DNA from: Bradyrhizobium nivariense
GTDB lineage: Bacteria; Pseudomonadota; Alphaproteobacteria; Rhizobiales; Xanthobacteraceae
DNA: 64,000 nt
Direction: 5' to 3'
Assembly: GCF_029846715.1 (NCBI RefSeq)
Contig: NZ_JARVWW010000003.1
Span: 1 to 64,000 of the forward strand
In this document: piece after piece, positions 43,842 through 53,270 of the stretch
Numbering within the stretch: position 1 is the first letter of the stretch
Layout: each line of letters begins with the position of its first letter
Translations under genes and position numbers: made by a program
Notes under the pieces: model-generated
Told to the model about the DNA's origin: nothing
Database searches by the model: none
Seen by the model: only the letters and a program-made list of their open reading frames with translations

Positions 43842-43902
43842 CGCTTCCCCCAAATAGTCTTTGTTATCGTTGTCGGTCCAGCTCTGATTGGAGCTGGCTG
43901 CT

Positions 43903-45093
43903 TCACGCTTCGCGGATGTAGTTCCCCGCTTCGAATTCGACTGGAGGCGCGCTTGCATCGAAGGAGATGCCGATCGGATCGCGGCCGGCTTCCATTGCTT
44001 CGAGCTGGTCGCTCAGCATGCGCCGGATCAACAGGATGCCGCGGTCGCTCTGGCCGAAATGTTCCTCGGAATGGATGGTCTGCGGGCCCTGGCCAACCTG
44101 GGCTTCGTAGTCGCCCGGAAATTGCTGGTGCTCTTCCTCGGTCATGTCCCACCAGAACTTGCCGTTGAATTTCGAGCGCATGCGGCCGATGTCGCCGGAA
44201 GTCTTGACGCGGCCGGCGACGTAGATGCGGAACGAGGTATCGTCGATCGGCAGCGTCCAGCCGATCGACTCGACGCGGGCGAATTGCGCCACGCGCGGGT
44301 TCGGCACGACGCGCAAGGTGGGCAGCGCCGCCTCGGTGACGCGGTAAAACACCTTGCCGTCATCCTGCTTGCGGAGCGAGCGCACGGCGATCCCGCGCGG
44401 CGTCTTGTCGAACGTTACGTCCGGCATCGACGCCATCATGTCAGTGAATTGCGGCCCCGAGAACGAACCGTGCAGCACCGGCACATGGTAGGGATCGACC
44501 ACGTTCTCGAAATGCTGGAGCCAATTGCAGGGGATGATCGCCGGGCCGCCGCCGCCGATCGAGGAATCGTCGGCCTCGACGAACTCGCCGTCGTCCATGG
44601 TCTCCAGGCAGTCGTAAGCCGGCAGCACCGGGCGTTTCTCGGCCGGGCCCATATAGGCGAAGATCAGGCCGTAGCGCTCCTCGACCGGGTACCAGGGCTG
44701 GCGCACCTTGTCCTTGAACTGGCCGCCGTCGGGCTCGCAGGGCTGCTCCAGGCAATGACCCTCGGTGCCGAACTTCCAGCCGTGATAGCAGCAGCGGATG
44801 CCGTCCTCCTCGACCTTGCCGTAGTAGAGCGTGGTGCCGCGGTGGCAGCAGCGGGCGTGCAGCAGGCCGACGCGGCCGTGCTTGTCGCGGAACAGGATCA
44901 GGTCCTCGCCCAGCGCGCGCACCTTCTTCGGCGTGTCGGTAGCGTCGCTGATGAGCCCGACCGGATGCCAGTAGCGGCGGAGCAGTTCGCCCATCGGCGT
45001 GCCGCGCGCGACCGAGGTGAGCTCGGTGCGCGTGTGCGCCGGCTTCATCGCATAGGCAGTGCCGAGATCGCGATCCCGCTGGGTGATGGTCAT
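43903..45093 (-). CDS. Rieske non-heme iron oxygenase, alpha subunit (phthalate dioxygenase-like)
   Basis: A 396-residue ring-hydroxylating or demethylating oxygenase. The Rieske [2Fe-2S] cluster uses Cys82/His84 (RCCHRG) and Cys101/His104 (CCYHGW). The catalytic iron ligands fit His203 and His208 in 'VVDPYHVPVLH' with the bridging Asp200. The 'RGTPMGELLRRYWHPV' start is typical of the phthalate 4,5-dioxygenase/vanillate demethylase branch. Neither the oxygenase reductase nor a ferredoxin gene is nearby, so electrons must come from elsewhere. It is divergent from marR. Confidence 0.92.
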   Translation of the reverse strand: MTITQRDRDLGTAYAMKPAHTRTELTSVARGTPMGELLRRYWHPVGLISDATDTPKKVRALGEDLILFRDKHGRVGLLHARCCHRGTTLYYGKVEEDGIRCCYHGWKFGTEGHCLEQPCEPDGGQFKDKVRQPWYPVEERYGLIFAYMGPAEKRPVLPAYDCLETMDDGEFVEADDSSIGGGGPAIIPCNWLQHFENVVDPYHVPVLHGSFSGPQFTDMMASMPDVTFDKTPRGIAVRSLRKQDDGKVFYRVTEAALPTLRVVPNPRVAQFARVESIGWTLPIDDTSFRIYVAGRVKTSGDIGRMRSKFNGKFWWDMTEEEHQQFPGDYEAQVGQGPQTIHSEEHFGQSDRGILLIRRMLSDQLEAMEAGRDPIGISFDASAPPVEFEAGNYIREA

Positions 45094-45142
45094 GCCGGTC
45101 CTCCCGCTGTGGCCGTGTGGCCGGGCCTTTTTTTATGCCTTA

Positions 45143-45158
45143 TACCCAGTGAAGGGTA
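45143..45158. promoter_or_regulatory. Candidate MarR operator
   Basis: Inverted repeat TACCC-N6-GGGTA lies in the 198-base region between the divergent Rieske oxygenase and marR genes. The place fits a regulator acting on both promoters. Arms are only 5 bp, so chance is possible. Confidence 0.4.
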
Positions 45159-45291
45159 GATCGATGACTATGTCAACGATATTCCGAATGCCTCTTGGTC
45201 GCATTTGACCGGCCCGGTCAGCGAAGGCCGCCTTGGGCTTGTCAGGCCGCCTGGGCTTGGCAGGCCCCGGCTTTCTTGGCAGAGGTGGATC

Positions 45292-45804
45292 ATGAGCCAG
45301 ATACCGAGCAGGGGCGGGTCGTCGCCCGAGACGGACCAGAACGATCCGCCGGCGCCGATCACCGTGATGCTGTCGTCGCGTCTGATGGTGCTCGCCAATT
45401 TGCTCAAGCGCGGCGCTATCCTGCGCTACAAGCGCCTCGCCGGATTGTCTTCGGTCGAGTTCGGCCTTGTCGCCTCGCTCGGCCGGCGGCCGCCGATGAG
45501 CGTGGCCCGCCTCGCCGAAGCCGTCGGCCAGGACAAGGGCCAGATCAGCCGCGCGCTTGCGGAACTCGTGTCGCGCAAGCTGATCGCGAAATCGGCGAAC
45601 CCGAAAGACAGCCGCGAGGTGCTGGTCTCGCTGACCGCAACGGGCCTTGCTGCACATGATGCAATCGTCGCCGGTGCGCAGGAGCGCAATCGGCGTTTGC
45701 GCGAACATCTGAGCGAAGCCGAGTTCGAGGCGCTGCTGCAGCAGGTCGATCAGTTGACGGCGATCGCCGCCGAGATGCTCGAGGCCGAAAAAGTCTCACG
45801 CTGA
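45292..45804 (+). CDS. MarR-family transcriptional regulator
   Basis: A 170-residue winged-helix dimer-type regulator. The DNA-binding core is 'LSSVEFGLVASLGRRPPMSVARLAEAVGQDKGQISRALAELVSRKLIAKSANPKDSREVLVSLTATGLAAHD', with the wing in 'NPKDSREVLVSLT'. C-terminal helices provide dimer contacts. ATG 45292 with AGAGGTGG upstream is chosen over the longer frame to 45205. It is divergent from the oxygenase gene, which it probably represses until an aromatic ligand binds. Confidence 0.88.
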   Translation: MSQIPSRGGSSPETDQNDPPAPITVMLSSRLMVLANLLKRGAILRYKRLAGLSSVEFGLVASLGRRPPMSVARLAEAVGQDKGQISRALAELVSRKLIAKSANPKDSREVLVSLTATGLAAHDAIVAGAQERNRRLREHLSEAEFEALLQQVDQLTAIAAEMLEAEKVSR

Positions 45805-45837
45805 TGTCCCGGCAATCTCTGGAAATGTTGGATCGCT

Positions 45838-45856
45838 TCTAAGAGCCTCTCTAAGA
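45838..45856. promoter_or_regulatory. Direct repeat TCTAAGA upstream of the TonB receptor
   Basis: Two copies of TCTAAGA are spaced 12 bases apart (45838-45844 and 45850-45856). They are embedded in a GCTTCT...AGAAGC inverted pair (45835-45859). The sequence weakly resembles iron-control (Irr/ICE-type, TTTAGAAN3TTCTAAA) elements, but no full match exists. Iron control of the receptor is inferred. Confidence 0.3.
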
Positions 45857-45904
45857 AGCTTTCAATTAGGAAATTCGCGCGCGCTCCCATAAGCGTCACC
45901 GTAA

Positions 45905-45936
45905 GCGCATGCCGTCATGGGACTGACGGCATGCGC
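45905..45936. promoter_or_regulatory. Perfect 12-bp inverted repeat covering the TonB receptor start
   Basis: GCGCATGCCGTC and GACGGCATGCGC are perfect complements, with eight bases between. The second arm contains the ATG at 45931. As RNA this would be a strong hairpin that masks the start codon. As DNA it would be a long operator. No clear ribosome site lies between it and the ATG. Confidence 0.7.
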
Positions 45937-48237
45937 AATCAAAACACGCAGTTTTGGGGTGGCGCGTTGAACAGTCTTGGAATGCTGCGGTCGGCCGTGT
46001 TGGCGACCGCATCCGCTTGGGTCTTGGTGCCGCAGGCTTCGCTTGCACAATCTCCTGCGCAGAGTGGCGCGCAGAACATTCCATCGGTGACCGTCACCGC
46101 GCCGGAAGCGCGCCGCCGGGCGGCCGCCTCGGCCCAGCGCCGCGCTTCGCGATCCTCCCAGCAGACTGCCGACCGAAACAAGCCGCGGCCGCAACGCAAC
46201 GTCGGCTTCGTCGAGACCCCGCTCGGCCCGGTGCACGGCTACGTCGCCAGCCGCAGCTCGTCCGGCACCAAGACCAACACGCCGATCATGGAGACGCCGC
46301 AGGCGGTGTCGGTGATCGGCGCGGAGCAGATCCGCGACCAGAAGGCGAACAAGCTCGACGAGGTTCTGCGCTATACTGCGGGTGTCCGCGCCGGCACCTT
46401 CGGCGCGGACACCCGCAACGACTGGTGGCTGATCCGCGGCTTCAAGTCCGATGATGTCGGGCTGTTCCTCGACGGCATGCAGCTGTTCTACACGTCCTAC
46501 GCGAGCTGGAAGCTGCAGACTCCGAACATGGAGCGGGTCGAGGTGCTGCGCGGTCCGTCGGCGGTACTCTATGGCGGATCGAGCCCCAGCGGCATCGTCA
46601 ACGTCATCAGCAAGCTGCCGCCGGCCGAGCCGGTTCGCTACATCGAGACCGGCGTCAACAATTTCGGCAACGCCTATGTCGGCTTCGATGTCGGCGGTCC
46701 GGTCGCGACGCAGCCCGACAACGGCAAGCTGTTCTACCGCGTCGTCGGCCAAGTGCAGAATGGCCCGACGCAGGTCAATTTTACGCCCGACAACAACTAC
46801 TTCATCGCGCCGTCCTTCACCTGGAAGCCGGATGCCGACACCACCTTCACGGTGCTGGCGTCGGCCTCGAAGCAGGATACCCGCGGCATCAACTTCCTGC
46901 CTTATCAGGGCACGGTCACCAACGCGCCGTTCGGGAAGATCCCGACCAGCTTCTTCGCTGGCGATCCCAGCGTCGACAAGTTCACGCGCGAGCAGGAGAT
47001 GCTCGGCTATCAGTTCGAGCGCAATCTCACCGACGATTTGACATTCCGCCAGAACGCCCGCTTCGCGCATATCGATCTGACCTATCGCGGGTATGTCGGC
47101 AGCGGATGGTCCGACATCAACACGGCCACGCTTGGCCGCTATAATTGGTATGCCAAGGACACCGCCAACCAAGCCGATCTCGACAACCAGCTCGAGTACC
47201 GTTTCAACACCGGTCCGGTGAAGCATACGATGCTGTTCGGGGTCGATTTGAAGGGCTACCAGATCGACGACTATCAGGCCTTCAACTTCGGCACCGTTCC
47301 GTCGATCAACGTCTTCAATCCCGTCTACGGCATCAATGTTCCGATCACGGGCGCGCCGTTCCGCAACTTCCTGATCACGCAGAAGCAGGCCGGCACCTAC
47401 CTTCAGGATCAGATGAAGCTCGGCAATTTCACGCTGGTGCTGAGCGGCCGCAATGACTGGGTCGAGACGACGCAGGCCGCCCGTGACACGGGCGCAAATA
47501 TTGACCAACGCGACGACAGCAAGTTCAGCGGGCGCGCCGGGCTGATCTACAATTTCGACAACGGCATCGCGCCCTACGTCTCTTACGCGACCAGCTACAA
47601 TCCGATCATCGGCATCAATACTGCAACGAACCGGCTGTTCCTGCCGGAGACGGGCCAGCAGGCCGAGATCGGCGTAAAGGTCGCGCCGAAGGGATTTGAC
47701 GGCTACTTCACCGCTTCGGTGTTCGACCTGAAGCGCCAGAACGTGGCGACCACCGATCCGTCGAATGCGCTGCTGCAAAACCAGACCGGAGAGGTGACCT
47801 CGCGCGGCATCGAGCTCGAAGCGGTGGCCAATGCCACCAAGGAGCTGAAGCTGATCGGTGCGTTCACGGCTTATCACCTGTTCAACAGCAGGGATCTCGA
47901 CCCGTCACTGGTAGGCAAGACGCCCACCAACACGCCTGAGTTGCTGGTCTCTGGCTGGGCGGACTACACCTTCAAGGACGGACCGCTTGAGGGCTTCGGC
48001 TTCGGCGGTGGCGTGCGCTATGTCGGGTCTTCCTGGGCCGACGCCGCCAACACCCTCGAGGTTCCCGCAGTGGTGCTCGGCGATCTCGCGGTCCACTATG
48101 AATGGCAGAACTGGCGCACGGCCCTCAACGTCATCAACCTCACCGACAAGATCTATGTCGCGAGCTGCGCCTCGGCCACATCGTGCTTCTACGGCGATCG
48201 GCGCCGCGTCACCGCGAGCGTCTCGTACAAGTGGTGA
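45931..48237 (+). CDS. TonB-dependent siderophore receptor
   Basis: A 768-residue outer-membrane receptor. A signal peptide ('SAVLATASAWVLVPQASLAQ') is followed by an unusual Ala/Arg-rich linker (about 55-85), and the plug begins 'METPQAVSVIGAEQIRDQKANKLDEVLRYTAGV'. The plug-typical 'ERVEVLRGPSAVLYGGSSPSGIVNVISK' is present and the barrel closes with a terminal aromatic (VTASVSYKW). It imports a ferric siderophore with TonB/ExbBD. ATG 45931 lies inside an inverted repeat; ATG 45982, which would start directly at the signal peptide, is a real alternative. Confidence 0.92.
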   Translation: MRNQNTQFWGGALNSLGMLRSAVLATASAWVLVPQASLAQSPAQSGAQNIPSVTVTAPEARRRAAASAQRRASRSSQQTADRNKPRPQRNVGFVETPLGPVHGYVASRSSSGTKTNTPIMETPQAVSVIGAEQIRDQKANKLDEVLRYTAGVRAGTFGADTRNDWWLIRGFKSDDVGLFLDGMQLFYTSYASWKLQTPNMERVEVLRGPSAVLYGGSSPSGIVNVISKLPPAEPVRYIETGVNNFGNAYVGFDVGGPVATQPDNGKLFYRVVGQVQNGPTQVNFTPDNNYFIAPSFTWKPDADTTFTVLASASKQDTRGINFLPYQGTVTNAPFGKIPTSFFAGDPSVDKFTREQEMLGYQFERNLTDDLTFRQNARFAHIDLTYRGYVGSGWSDINTATLGRYNWYAKDTANQADLDNQLEYRFNTGPVKHTMLFGVDLKGYQIDDYQAFNFGTVPSINVFNPVYGINVPITGAPFRNFLITQKQAGTYLQDQMKLGNFTLVLSGRNDWVETTQAARDTGANIDQRDDSKFSGRAGLIYNFDNGIAPYVSYATSYNPIIGINTATNRLFLPETGQQAEIGVKVAPKGFDGYFTASVFDLKRQNVATTDPSNALLQNQTGEVTSRGIELEAVANATKELKLIGAFTAYHLFNSRDLDPSLVGKTPTNTPELLVSGWADYTFKDGPLEGFGFGGGVRYVGSSWADAANTLEVPAVVLGDLAVHYEWQNWRTALNVINLTDKIYVASCASATSCFYGDRRRVTASVSYKW

Positions 48238-48915
48238 GGCAAAGGACGAGGACAGGCGAGGGCAGCTCCGGACGTCCCTGATCTCGACGGTCTGCCTGCG
48301 CTGCCGACCAGACGACCGCCGATCTTCCGCCGGGAGATCGATGAGCTCCCGGCTATGCCCCCCGGCCCGAAGCTCATGCGTGCGCGGCGCACGCGACGAC
48401 CCGGCAAGTCGCCGCTGCCGCGCTCGCGGTCGATCTGCGGCGGGTGCTGCACCGACGCATTCGCCAGACGGGCCCTGGTCCTGTCGCGATGCATGGCTCG
48501 TCTGGACCATCCGCATCTGTGTATATTGTCCTTGCAGAACCGCCGCGGCCGGCCAATATGTCACCTCGGTGACGGTAAGGGCCACCGCGACGGTCATTGC
48601 CTGGTTCTGGGTACGCTGCCGCAGCAAAAAACCCGAGCATTTTGACCCGATGTCAGGCGGCAAGTCGCTGCCGCGGTCTGTGCATCGCAATCTCAGAACC
48701 GCAGCCGTGCAAAACGACCGTCACCCTTGCTGGGTTTGGCGATCTGCTCCATACCAGCGGCGGGGTGATTCCGGGATTTCCACCGTTCTGGGGCGGCAAA
48801 GGGCCTGAAACGAGCGTGTCTTGCGCCCATTGGTGCACTGCGCTAAGGCTCAGAATAATTCCAAATCGGGACGAATCCGCGGCTCCCCCGACGTCGCGGG
48901 AAAAAGGGCTCGCCA
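48238..48915. other. 678-base intergenic region, no convincing gene
   Basis: All frames are interrupted or look like composition-driven open frames without codon bias of the neighbours. A short palindrome GTCACCTCGGTGAC lies at 48560-48573. The last 100 bases should hold the nuo promoter. A decayed gene from the iron-uptake neighbourhood is possible but was not demonstrated. Confidence 0.5.
48830..48859 (+). promoter_or_regulatory. Candidate nuo operon promoter
   Basis: TTGGTG at 48830 and AATAAT at 48854 are separated by 18 bases and would start transcription about 50 bases before nuoA. The match to sigma-70 is moderate, and no other good pair was seen in the last 100 bases. Confidence 0.3.
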
Positions 48916-49281
48916 ATGAGCGGCATTCTGCAGAATTATCTTCCACTCGTCGTCTTCATAGGGGTAGCGGGCCTCATTGGTCTTGTGCTGCTGATCGCGC
49001 CCTTCATCGTGGCGTTCCAGCAGCCGGACCCGGAAAAACTGTCGGCGTATGAGTGCGGTTTCAACGCCTTCGACGACGCCCGCATGAAGTTCGACGTCCG
49101 CTTCTATCTGGTCGCCATCCTCTTCATCATCTTCGACCTCGAGGTGGCGTTCCTGTTTCCCTGGGCGGTGGCGTTCGGCAAGCTTGGCGCGACCGGCTTC
49201 TGGTCCATGGTGGTGTTCCTCGCCGTGCTGACGGTCGGGTTCGCCTATGAATGGAAGAAAGGCGCACTGGAATGGGATTGA
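48916..49281 (+). CDS. nuoA: NADH-quinone oxidoreductase subunit A
   Basis: A 121-residue membrane subunit of complex I with three helices. The conserved loop '[43 protein letters not shown]' contains the Cys and acidic residues of the quinone-site switch. It is the first gene of the operon. Its last bases overlap the start of nuoB by ten. Confidence 0.97.
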   Translation: MSGILQNYLPLVVFIGVAGLIGLVLLIAPFIVAFQQPDPEKLSAYECGFNAFDDARMKFDVRFYLVAILFIIFDLEVAFLFPWAVAFGKLGATGFWSMVVFLAVLTVGFAYEWKKGALEWD

Positions 49282-49859
49282 ACCCTACGTCGTCCGCCGG
49301 TCCGGTTCTCGCGCCGGCCCCCAAGGGCATTTTGGACCCGTCGACCGGCAAGCCGGTCGGGGCCAATGATCCGTTCTTCCTCGAGGTCAATTCGGAGCTG
49401 TCCGACAAGGGCTTCTTCGTCGCGGCCACTGACGACCTCATCACCTGGGCCCGCACCGGCTCGCTGATGTGGATGACCTTCGGTCTGGCCTGCTGCGCGG
49501 TCGAGATGATGCAGGTGTCGATGCCGCGCTACGACATCGAGCGCTTCGGCTTCGCCCCGCGTGCCTCGCCGCGCCAGTCCGACGTGATGATCGTCGCCGG
49601 CACCCTGACCAACAAGATGGCGCCTGCGCTGCGCAAGGTCTACGACCAGATGCCCGAGCCGCGTTACGTCATCTCGATGGGCTCCTGCGCCAATGGCGGC
49701 GGCTACTATCACTATTCCTACTCGGTCGTGCGCGGTTGCGACCGTATCGTGCCGATCGACATCTACGTGCCGGGCTGCCCACCCACGGCGGAAGCGCTGC
49801 TCTACGGCGTGTTGCTGCTGCAGAAGAAGATCCGCCGCACCGGCACCATCGAACGCTAA
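49272..49859 (+). CDS. nuoB: NADH-quinone oxidoreductase subunit B (cluster N2)
   Basis: A 195-residue hydrophilic subunit carrying iron-sulfur cluster N2 next to the quinone pocket. The ligands are the adjacent Cys pair in '[12 protein letters not shown]', the Cys of '[21 protein letters not shown]' and that of 'PGCPP'. ATG 49272 is used because [10 protein letters not shown] is the expected family start; ATG 49251 upstream in frame is less likely. It overlaps nuoA. Confidence 0.96.
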   Translation: MGLNPTSSAGPVLAPAPKGILDPSTGKPVGANDPFFLEVNSELSDKGFFVAATDDLITWARTGSLMWMTFGLACCAVEMMQVSMPRYDIERFGFAPRASPRQSDVMIVAGTLTNKMAPALRKVYDQMPEPRYVISMGSCANGGGYYHYSYSVVRGCDRIVPIDIYVPGCPPTAEALLYGVLLLQKKIRRTGTIER

Positions 49860-49870
49860 GGTTTTACGTC

Positions 49871-50485
49871 ATGGACGACGCCAAGCTCGACGCACTGGGG
49901 CAGACGATCGTTAGCGCGCTTCCGGGCGCCGCCCTCGGTCACTCGGTCGCCTTCAACCAGCTCACGGTTGATGTCGAGGCCGCTGAGATCGTCGAGGTGG
50001 TCAAGTACCTCCGCGACGACCCGAGCTGCCGCTTCGTCAACTTCACCGACATTACGGCAGTGGACTATCCCGACCGCGAAAAGCGCTTCGACGTGATCTA
50101 TCACTTCCTGTCACCGACGCTGAACGCGCGGATCCGGCTCAAGGCCCAGGCCGACGAGACCACGCAGGTGCCCTCGCTGATCGACGTGTTCCCCGGCGCC
50201 GACTGGTTCGAGCGCGAGGCCTACGACCTCTATGGCGTGTTCTTCGTCGGCCACCCCGACATGCGCCGCCTTCTCACCGACTACGGTTTCGAAGGCCATC
50301 CGCTGCGCAAGGACTTTCCGCTCACCGGCTTCGTCGAGGTCCGCTACGACGACCAGGAGAAGCGGGTGGTGTACGAGCCGGTCAGGCTCAACCAGGAATT
50401 CCGCAAGTTCGACTTTTTGTCTCCGTGGGAGGGGGCCGACTATCCGGTCCTTCCGGGGGATGAGAAGGCGGGGCCGAAGGTCTGA
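49871..50485 (+). CDS. nuoC: NADH-quinone oxidoreductase subunit C (30 kDa)
   Basis: A 204-residue peripheral-arm subunit. The family core '[65 protein letters not shown]' is complete. It is separate from NuoD, unlike the NuoCD fusion of enterobacteria. ATG 49871 lies 11 bases after nuoB. Confidence 0.97.
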   Translation: MDDAKLDALGQTIVSALPGAALGHSVAFNQLTVDVEAAEIVEVVKYLRDDPSCRFVNFTDITAVDYPDREKRFDVIYHFLSPTLNARIRLKAQADETTQVPSLIDVFPGADWFEREAYDLYGVFFVGHPDMRRLLTDYGFEGHPLRKDFPLTGFVEVRYDDQEKRVVYEPVRLNQEFRKFDFLSPWEGADYPVLPGDEKAGPKV

Positions 50486-50487
50486 AC

Positions 50488-51684
50488 ATGAACGAGCAAC
50501 CCGAAATCCTTCGCAACTTCACGATCAACTTCGGTCCGCAGCATCCGGCCGCGCACGGCGTGTTGCGTCTGGTTCTGGAGCTTGACGGCGAGGTGGTCGC
50601 ACGCGTCGACCCGCATATCGGCCTCTTGCACCGCGGCACCGAAAAACTGATCGAGCAGAAGACCTATCTCCAGGCGATCCCTTACTTCGACCGCCTCGAC
50701 TATGTCGCGCCAATGAATCAGGAGCACGCTTTCTGCATGGCGGCAGAAAAGCTGCTGGGCGTCGAGGTGCCGCGCCGCGCGCAGTTGATCCGCGTGCTCT
50801 ATTGCGAGATCGGCCGCATCCTGTCGCACCTGCTCAACGTCACCACGCAGGCGATGGACGTCGGCGCGCTGACCCCGCCGCTGTGGGGCTTTGAAGAGCG
50901 CGAGAAGCTGATGGTGTTCTACGAGCGCGCCTCCGGCAGCCGCATGCATGCGGCCTACTTCCGCGTCGGCGGCGTGCATCAGGACCTGCCGCAGAAGCTG
51001 GTCGACGACATCGACGCCTGGTGCGATCCGTTCCTGAAGGTGGTCGAGGACCTCGATCGCCTGCTCACCGCCAACCGCATCTTCAAGCAGCGCAACGTCG
51101 ACATCGGCGTGGTGTCGCTGAAGGAAGCCTGGGAGTGGGGTTTCTCGGGCGTGATGGTGCGCGGCTCGGGCGCGGCCTGGGATTTGCGCAAGTCGCAGCC
51201 CTATGAGTGCTACGCCGAGATGGATTTCGACATTCCGATCGGCAAGAACGGCGACTGCTACGACCGCTATCTGATCCGCATGGAAGAGATGCGCCAGTCC
51301 GTGCGCATCATGAGGCAGTGCATCCAGAAGCTGAACGCAGCCGAAGGGAAGGGCCCCGTCGTCGTCGAAGACAACAAGGTCGCGCCGCCGCGCCGTGGCG
51401 AGATGAAGCGCTCGATGGAAGCGCTGATCCATCACTTCAAGCTCTATACCGAAGGCGTTCGCGTGCCAGCGGGCGAGATCTATGCCGCGGTCGAGGCGCC
51501 GAAGGGCGAGTTCGGCGTCTATCTCGTCTCCGACGGCAGCAACAAGCCCTACAAGTGCAAGATCCGTGCGCCCGGCTTTGCGCATCTCCAGGCCATGGAC
51601 CACATCTGCCGCGGCCATCTGCTCGCCGACGTCTCGGCGATCCTCGGCTCGCTCGACATCGTGTTCGGAGAGGTCGATCGGTGA
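50488..51684 (+). CDS. nuoD: NADH-quinone oxidoreductase subunit D (49 kDa)
   Basis: A 398-residue subunit forming much of the quinone pocket with NuoB. It begins '[27 protein letters not shown]', with the His region at the pocket, followed by '[31 protein letters not shown]'. The C end is '[10 protein letters not shown]', the family terminus. Its stop overlaps the start of an FkbM methyltransferase gene (TGATG), which is unusual for nuo operons. Confidence 0.97.
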   Translation: MNEQPEILRNFTINFGPQHPAAHGVLRLVLELDGEVVARVDPHIGLLHRGTEKLIEQKTYLQAIPYFDRLDYVAPMNQEHAFCMAAEKLLGVEVPRRAQLIRVLYCEIGRILSHLLNVTTQAMDVGALTPPLWGFEEREKLMVFYERASGSRMHAAYFRVGGVHQDLPQKLVDDIDAWCDPFLKVVEDLDRLLTANRIFKQRNVDIGVVSLKEAWEWGFSGVMVRGSGAAWDLRKSQPYECYAEMDFDIPIGKNGDCYDRYLIRMEEMRQSVRIMRQCIQKLNAAEGKGPVVVEDNKVAPPRRGEMKRSMEALIHHFKLYTEGVRVPAGEIYAAVEAPKGEFGVYLVSDGSNKPYKCKIRAPGFAHLQAMDHICRGHLLADVSAILGSLDIVFGEVDR

Positions 51685-52646
51685 TGGCGCAGGCGCCAAT
51701 CCAGTTTGACCGTGCCTCGGGGGCCCTTGAAGGGGCCAACCTGTGGGAGCGGACGGCTGCTTTGGCGCTGGTGACGGGATCGAAGATTTCGTCGCACTTC
51801 TCGCATATGGGCTACATCGCCTGCGCCAATCTGCTGCGGAAAATGCTGCCCGAGCGCGACATCGCGATCAAGCTCAACCCCGACGCCGTGTTCGAATTCC
51901 CTTACGGCGACGGCTATTGGAGCAAGCTGCTCAACCGATCCTACAATTACGAGGACGAGCTGGAGCTGTTGTTCGCCGACTCCATCGACGTCGATTACAC
52001 CCTGCTCGATTGCGGCGCCAATTACGGCTATTGGTCGGTGCTGGTGTCGAGCAAGCCGTTCGGCTCGCACAAGGCGATCGCGATCGAGCCGTCGGGGCAG
52101 AACTATCCGAAGCTCGGCAACAACGCCCGCATCAACGGCAGCCGGTTCGAGACCATGAAATGCGCGATCGGCGCGGCCCGCGGTACCGCGCGGCTGTCCG
52201 GCACCAAGCACGAGGCCTTCAGCATCGCCGGTGATGCGTCGGCGGGCGGCGAGGACGTGCCTGTGATCGCGCTGGACAATCTCATCGACGACGGCAAGGT
52301 CGCAGGCAGCGGCAAGTACCTGATCAAGCTCGACGTCGAGGGCGTCGAGATCGAGGCGATCAAGGGCGGCGCCCGGCTGCTCCAGGCCGACAGCGTCGTC
52401 ATGTGCGAAGAGCACGGCAGCGACCGCTCGCATGCGGTGTCGCGCTACATCCTCGAACACACCCCGCTGAAGCTGATCGTCTACGATCCCGGCACCCGGC
52501 GTATGGAAACGGTGACCGAGCTGTCGATCCTCGACCGCATCAAGGTCTCGACCCACGTCGGCTACAACGTTTTCGGCACCGCAAGTGCATTCTGGCAGGA
52601 CAGGATTGAAGCCCTGAATGCCAAAACCGCGCGCCGCATGCAGTGA
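51684..52646 (+). CDS. FkbM-family methyltransferase inside the nuo operon
   Basis: A 320-residue SAM-dependent methyltransferase. Motif I is 'LLDCGANYGYWSVLVSSKPFGSHKAIAIEPSGQNYPKL', and the FkbM-typical later motif is 'LIKLDVEGVEIEAIKGGARLLQADSVVMCEEHG'. The first 90 residues are not family-typical. Its ATG shares an A with the nuoD stop (TGATG), so it is translationally coupled, and nuoE starts 12 bases after it. Known FkbM enzymes O-methylate sugars or secondary metabolites, e.g. NoeI. A role in complex I assembly or modification is suggested only by position. Confidence 0.9.
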   Translation: MAQAPIQFDRASGALEGANLWERTAALALVTGSKISSHFSHMGYIACANLLRKMLPERDIAIKLNPDAVFEFPYGDGYWSKLLNRSYNYEDELELLFADSIDVDYTLLDCGANYGYWSVLVSSKPFGSHKAIAIEPSGQNYPKLGNNARINGSRFETMKCAIGAARGTARLSGTKHEAFSIAGDASAGGEDVPVIALDNLIDDGKVAGSGKYLIKLDVEGVEIEAIKGGARLLQADSVVMCEEHGSDRSHAVSRYILEHTPLKLIVYDPGTRRMETVTELSILDRIKVSTHVGYNVFGTASAFWQDRIEALNAKTARRMQ

Positions 52647-52658
52647 GAGATTGAAGAG

Positions 52659-53270
52659 ATGTCCGTTCGCCGATTAGCACCGAAGGAAGTCCAGCCCGCG
52701 AGCTTTGCGTTCACGGAGGAGAACCTCGCGTTCGCCAAGCAGCAGATCGCGAAATATCCGGCCGGACGCCAGGCCTCCGCCGTCATCGCCATCCTCTGGC
52801 GGGCGCAGGAGCAGCACGATGGCTGGGTGTCGGAAGCCGCGATCCGCGTCATCGCCGATATGCTCGACATGCCCTACATCCGGGTGCTCGAGGTCGCGAC
52901 CTTCTACACGATGTTCCAGCTCGCCCCGGTCGGCAAGAAGGCCCACGTCCAGGTCTGCGGCACCACGCCGTGCCGCCTGCGCGGCGCCGAGGATCTTATC
53001 CACGTCTGCGAGCACCGGATCCATCACGATCCCTTCCATTTGTCGAAAGACGGCAATTTCAGCTGGGAAGAGGTGGAGTGCCTCGGTGCCTGCGTGAACG
53101 CGCCGATGGTGATGATCGGCAAGGACACCTACGAGGACCTGACCAAGGAGAGCTTTGGCAAGGTGCTCGACGGCTTCGCTTCCGGCAATCCGCTGAAGCC
53201 CGGTCCGCAGAATGGCCGCCAGTTCTCGGCGCCGATCAACGGACCGACCACGCTGAAGGAGACCACCTGA
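52659..53270 (+). CDS. nuoE: NADH-quinone oxidoreductase subunit E (24 kDa)
   Basis: A 203-residue thioredoxin-like subunit with a [2Fe-2S] cluster (N1a). The Cys ligands lie in '[14 protein letters not shown]' and '[13 protein letters not shown]'. The N-terminal helical bundle '[40 protein letters not shown]' is typical. The stop overlaps the next small gene by one base. Confidence 0.96.
   Translation: MSVRRLAPKEVQPASFAFTEENLAFAKQQIAKYPAGRQASAVIAILWRAQEQHDGWVSEAAIRVIADMLDMPYIRVLEVATFYTMFQLAPVGKKAHVQVCGTTPCRLRGAEDLIHVCEHRIHHDPFHLSKDGNFSWEEVECLGACVNAPMVMIGKDTYEDLTKESFGKVLDGFASGNPLKPGPQNGRQFSAPINGPTTLKETT

Noticed and set aside
45862..47877. 671-residue open frame opposite the TonB receptor
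   Set aside because: The receptor has a signal peptide, plug and barrel; the antisense frame shows no motif.
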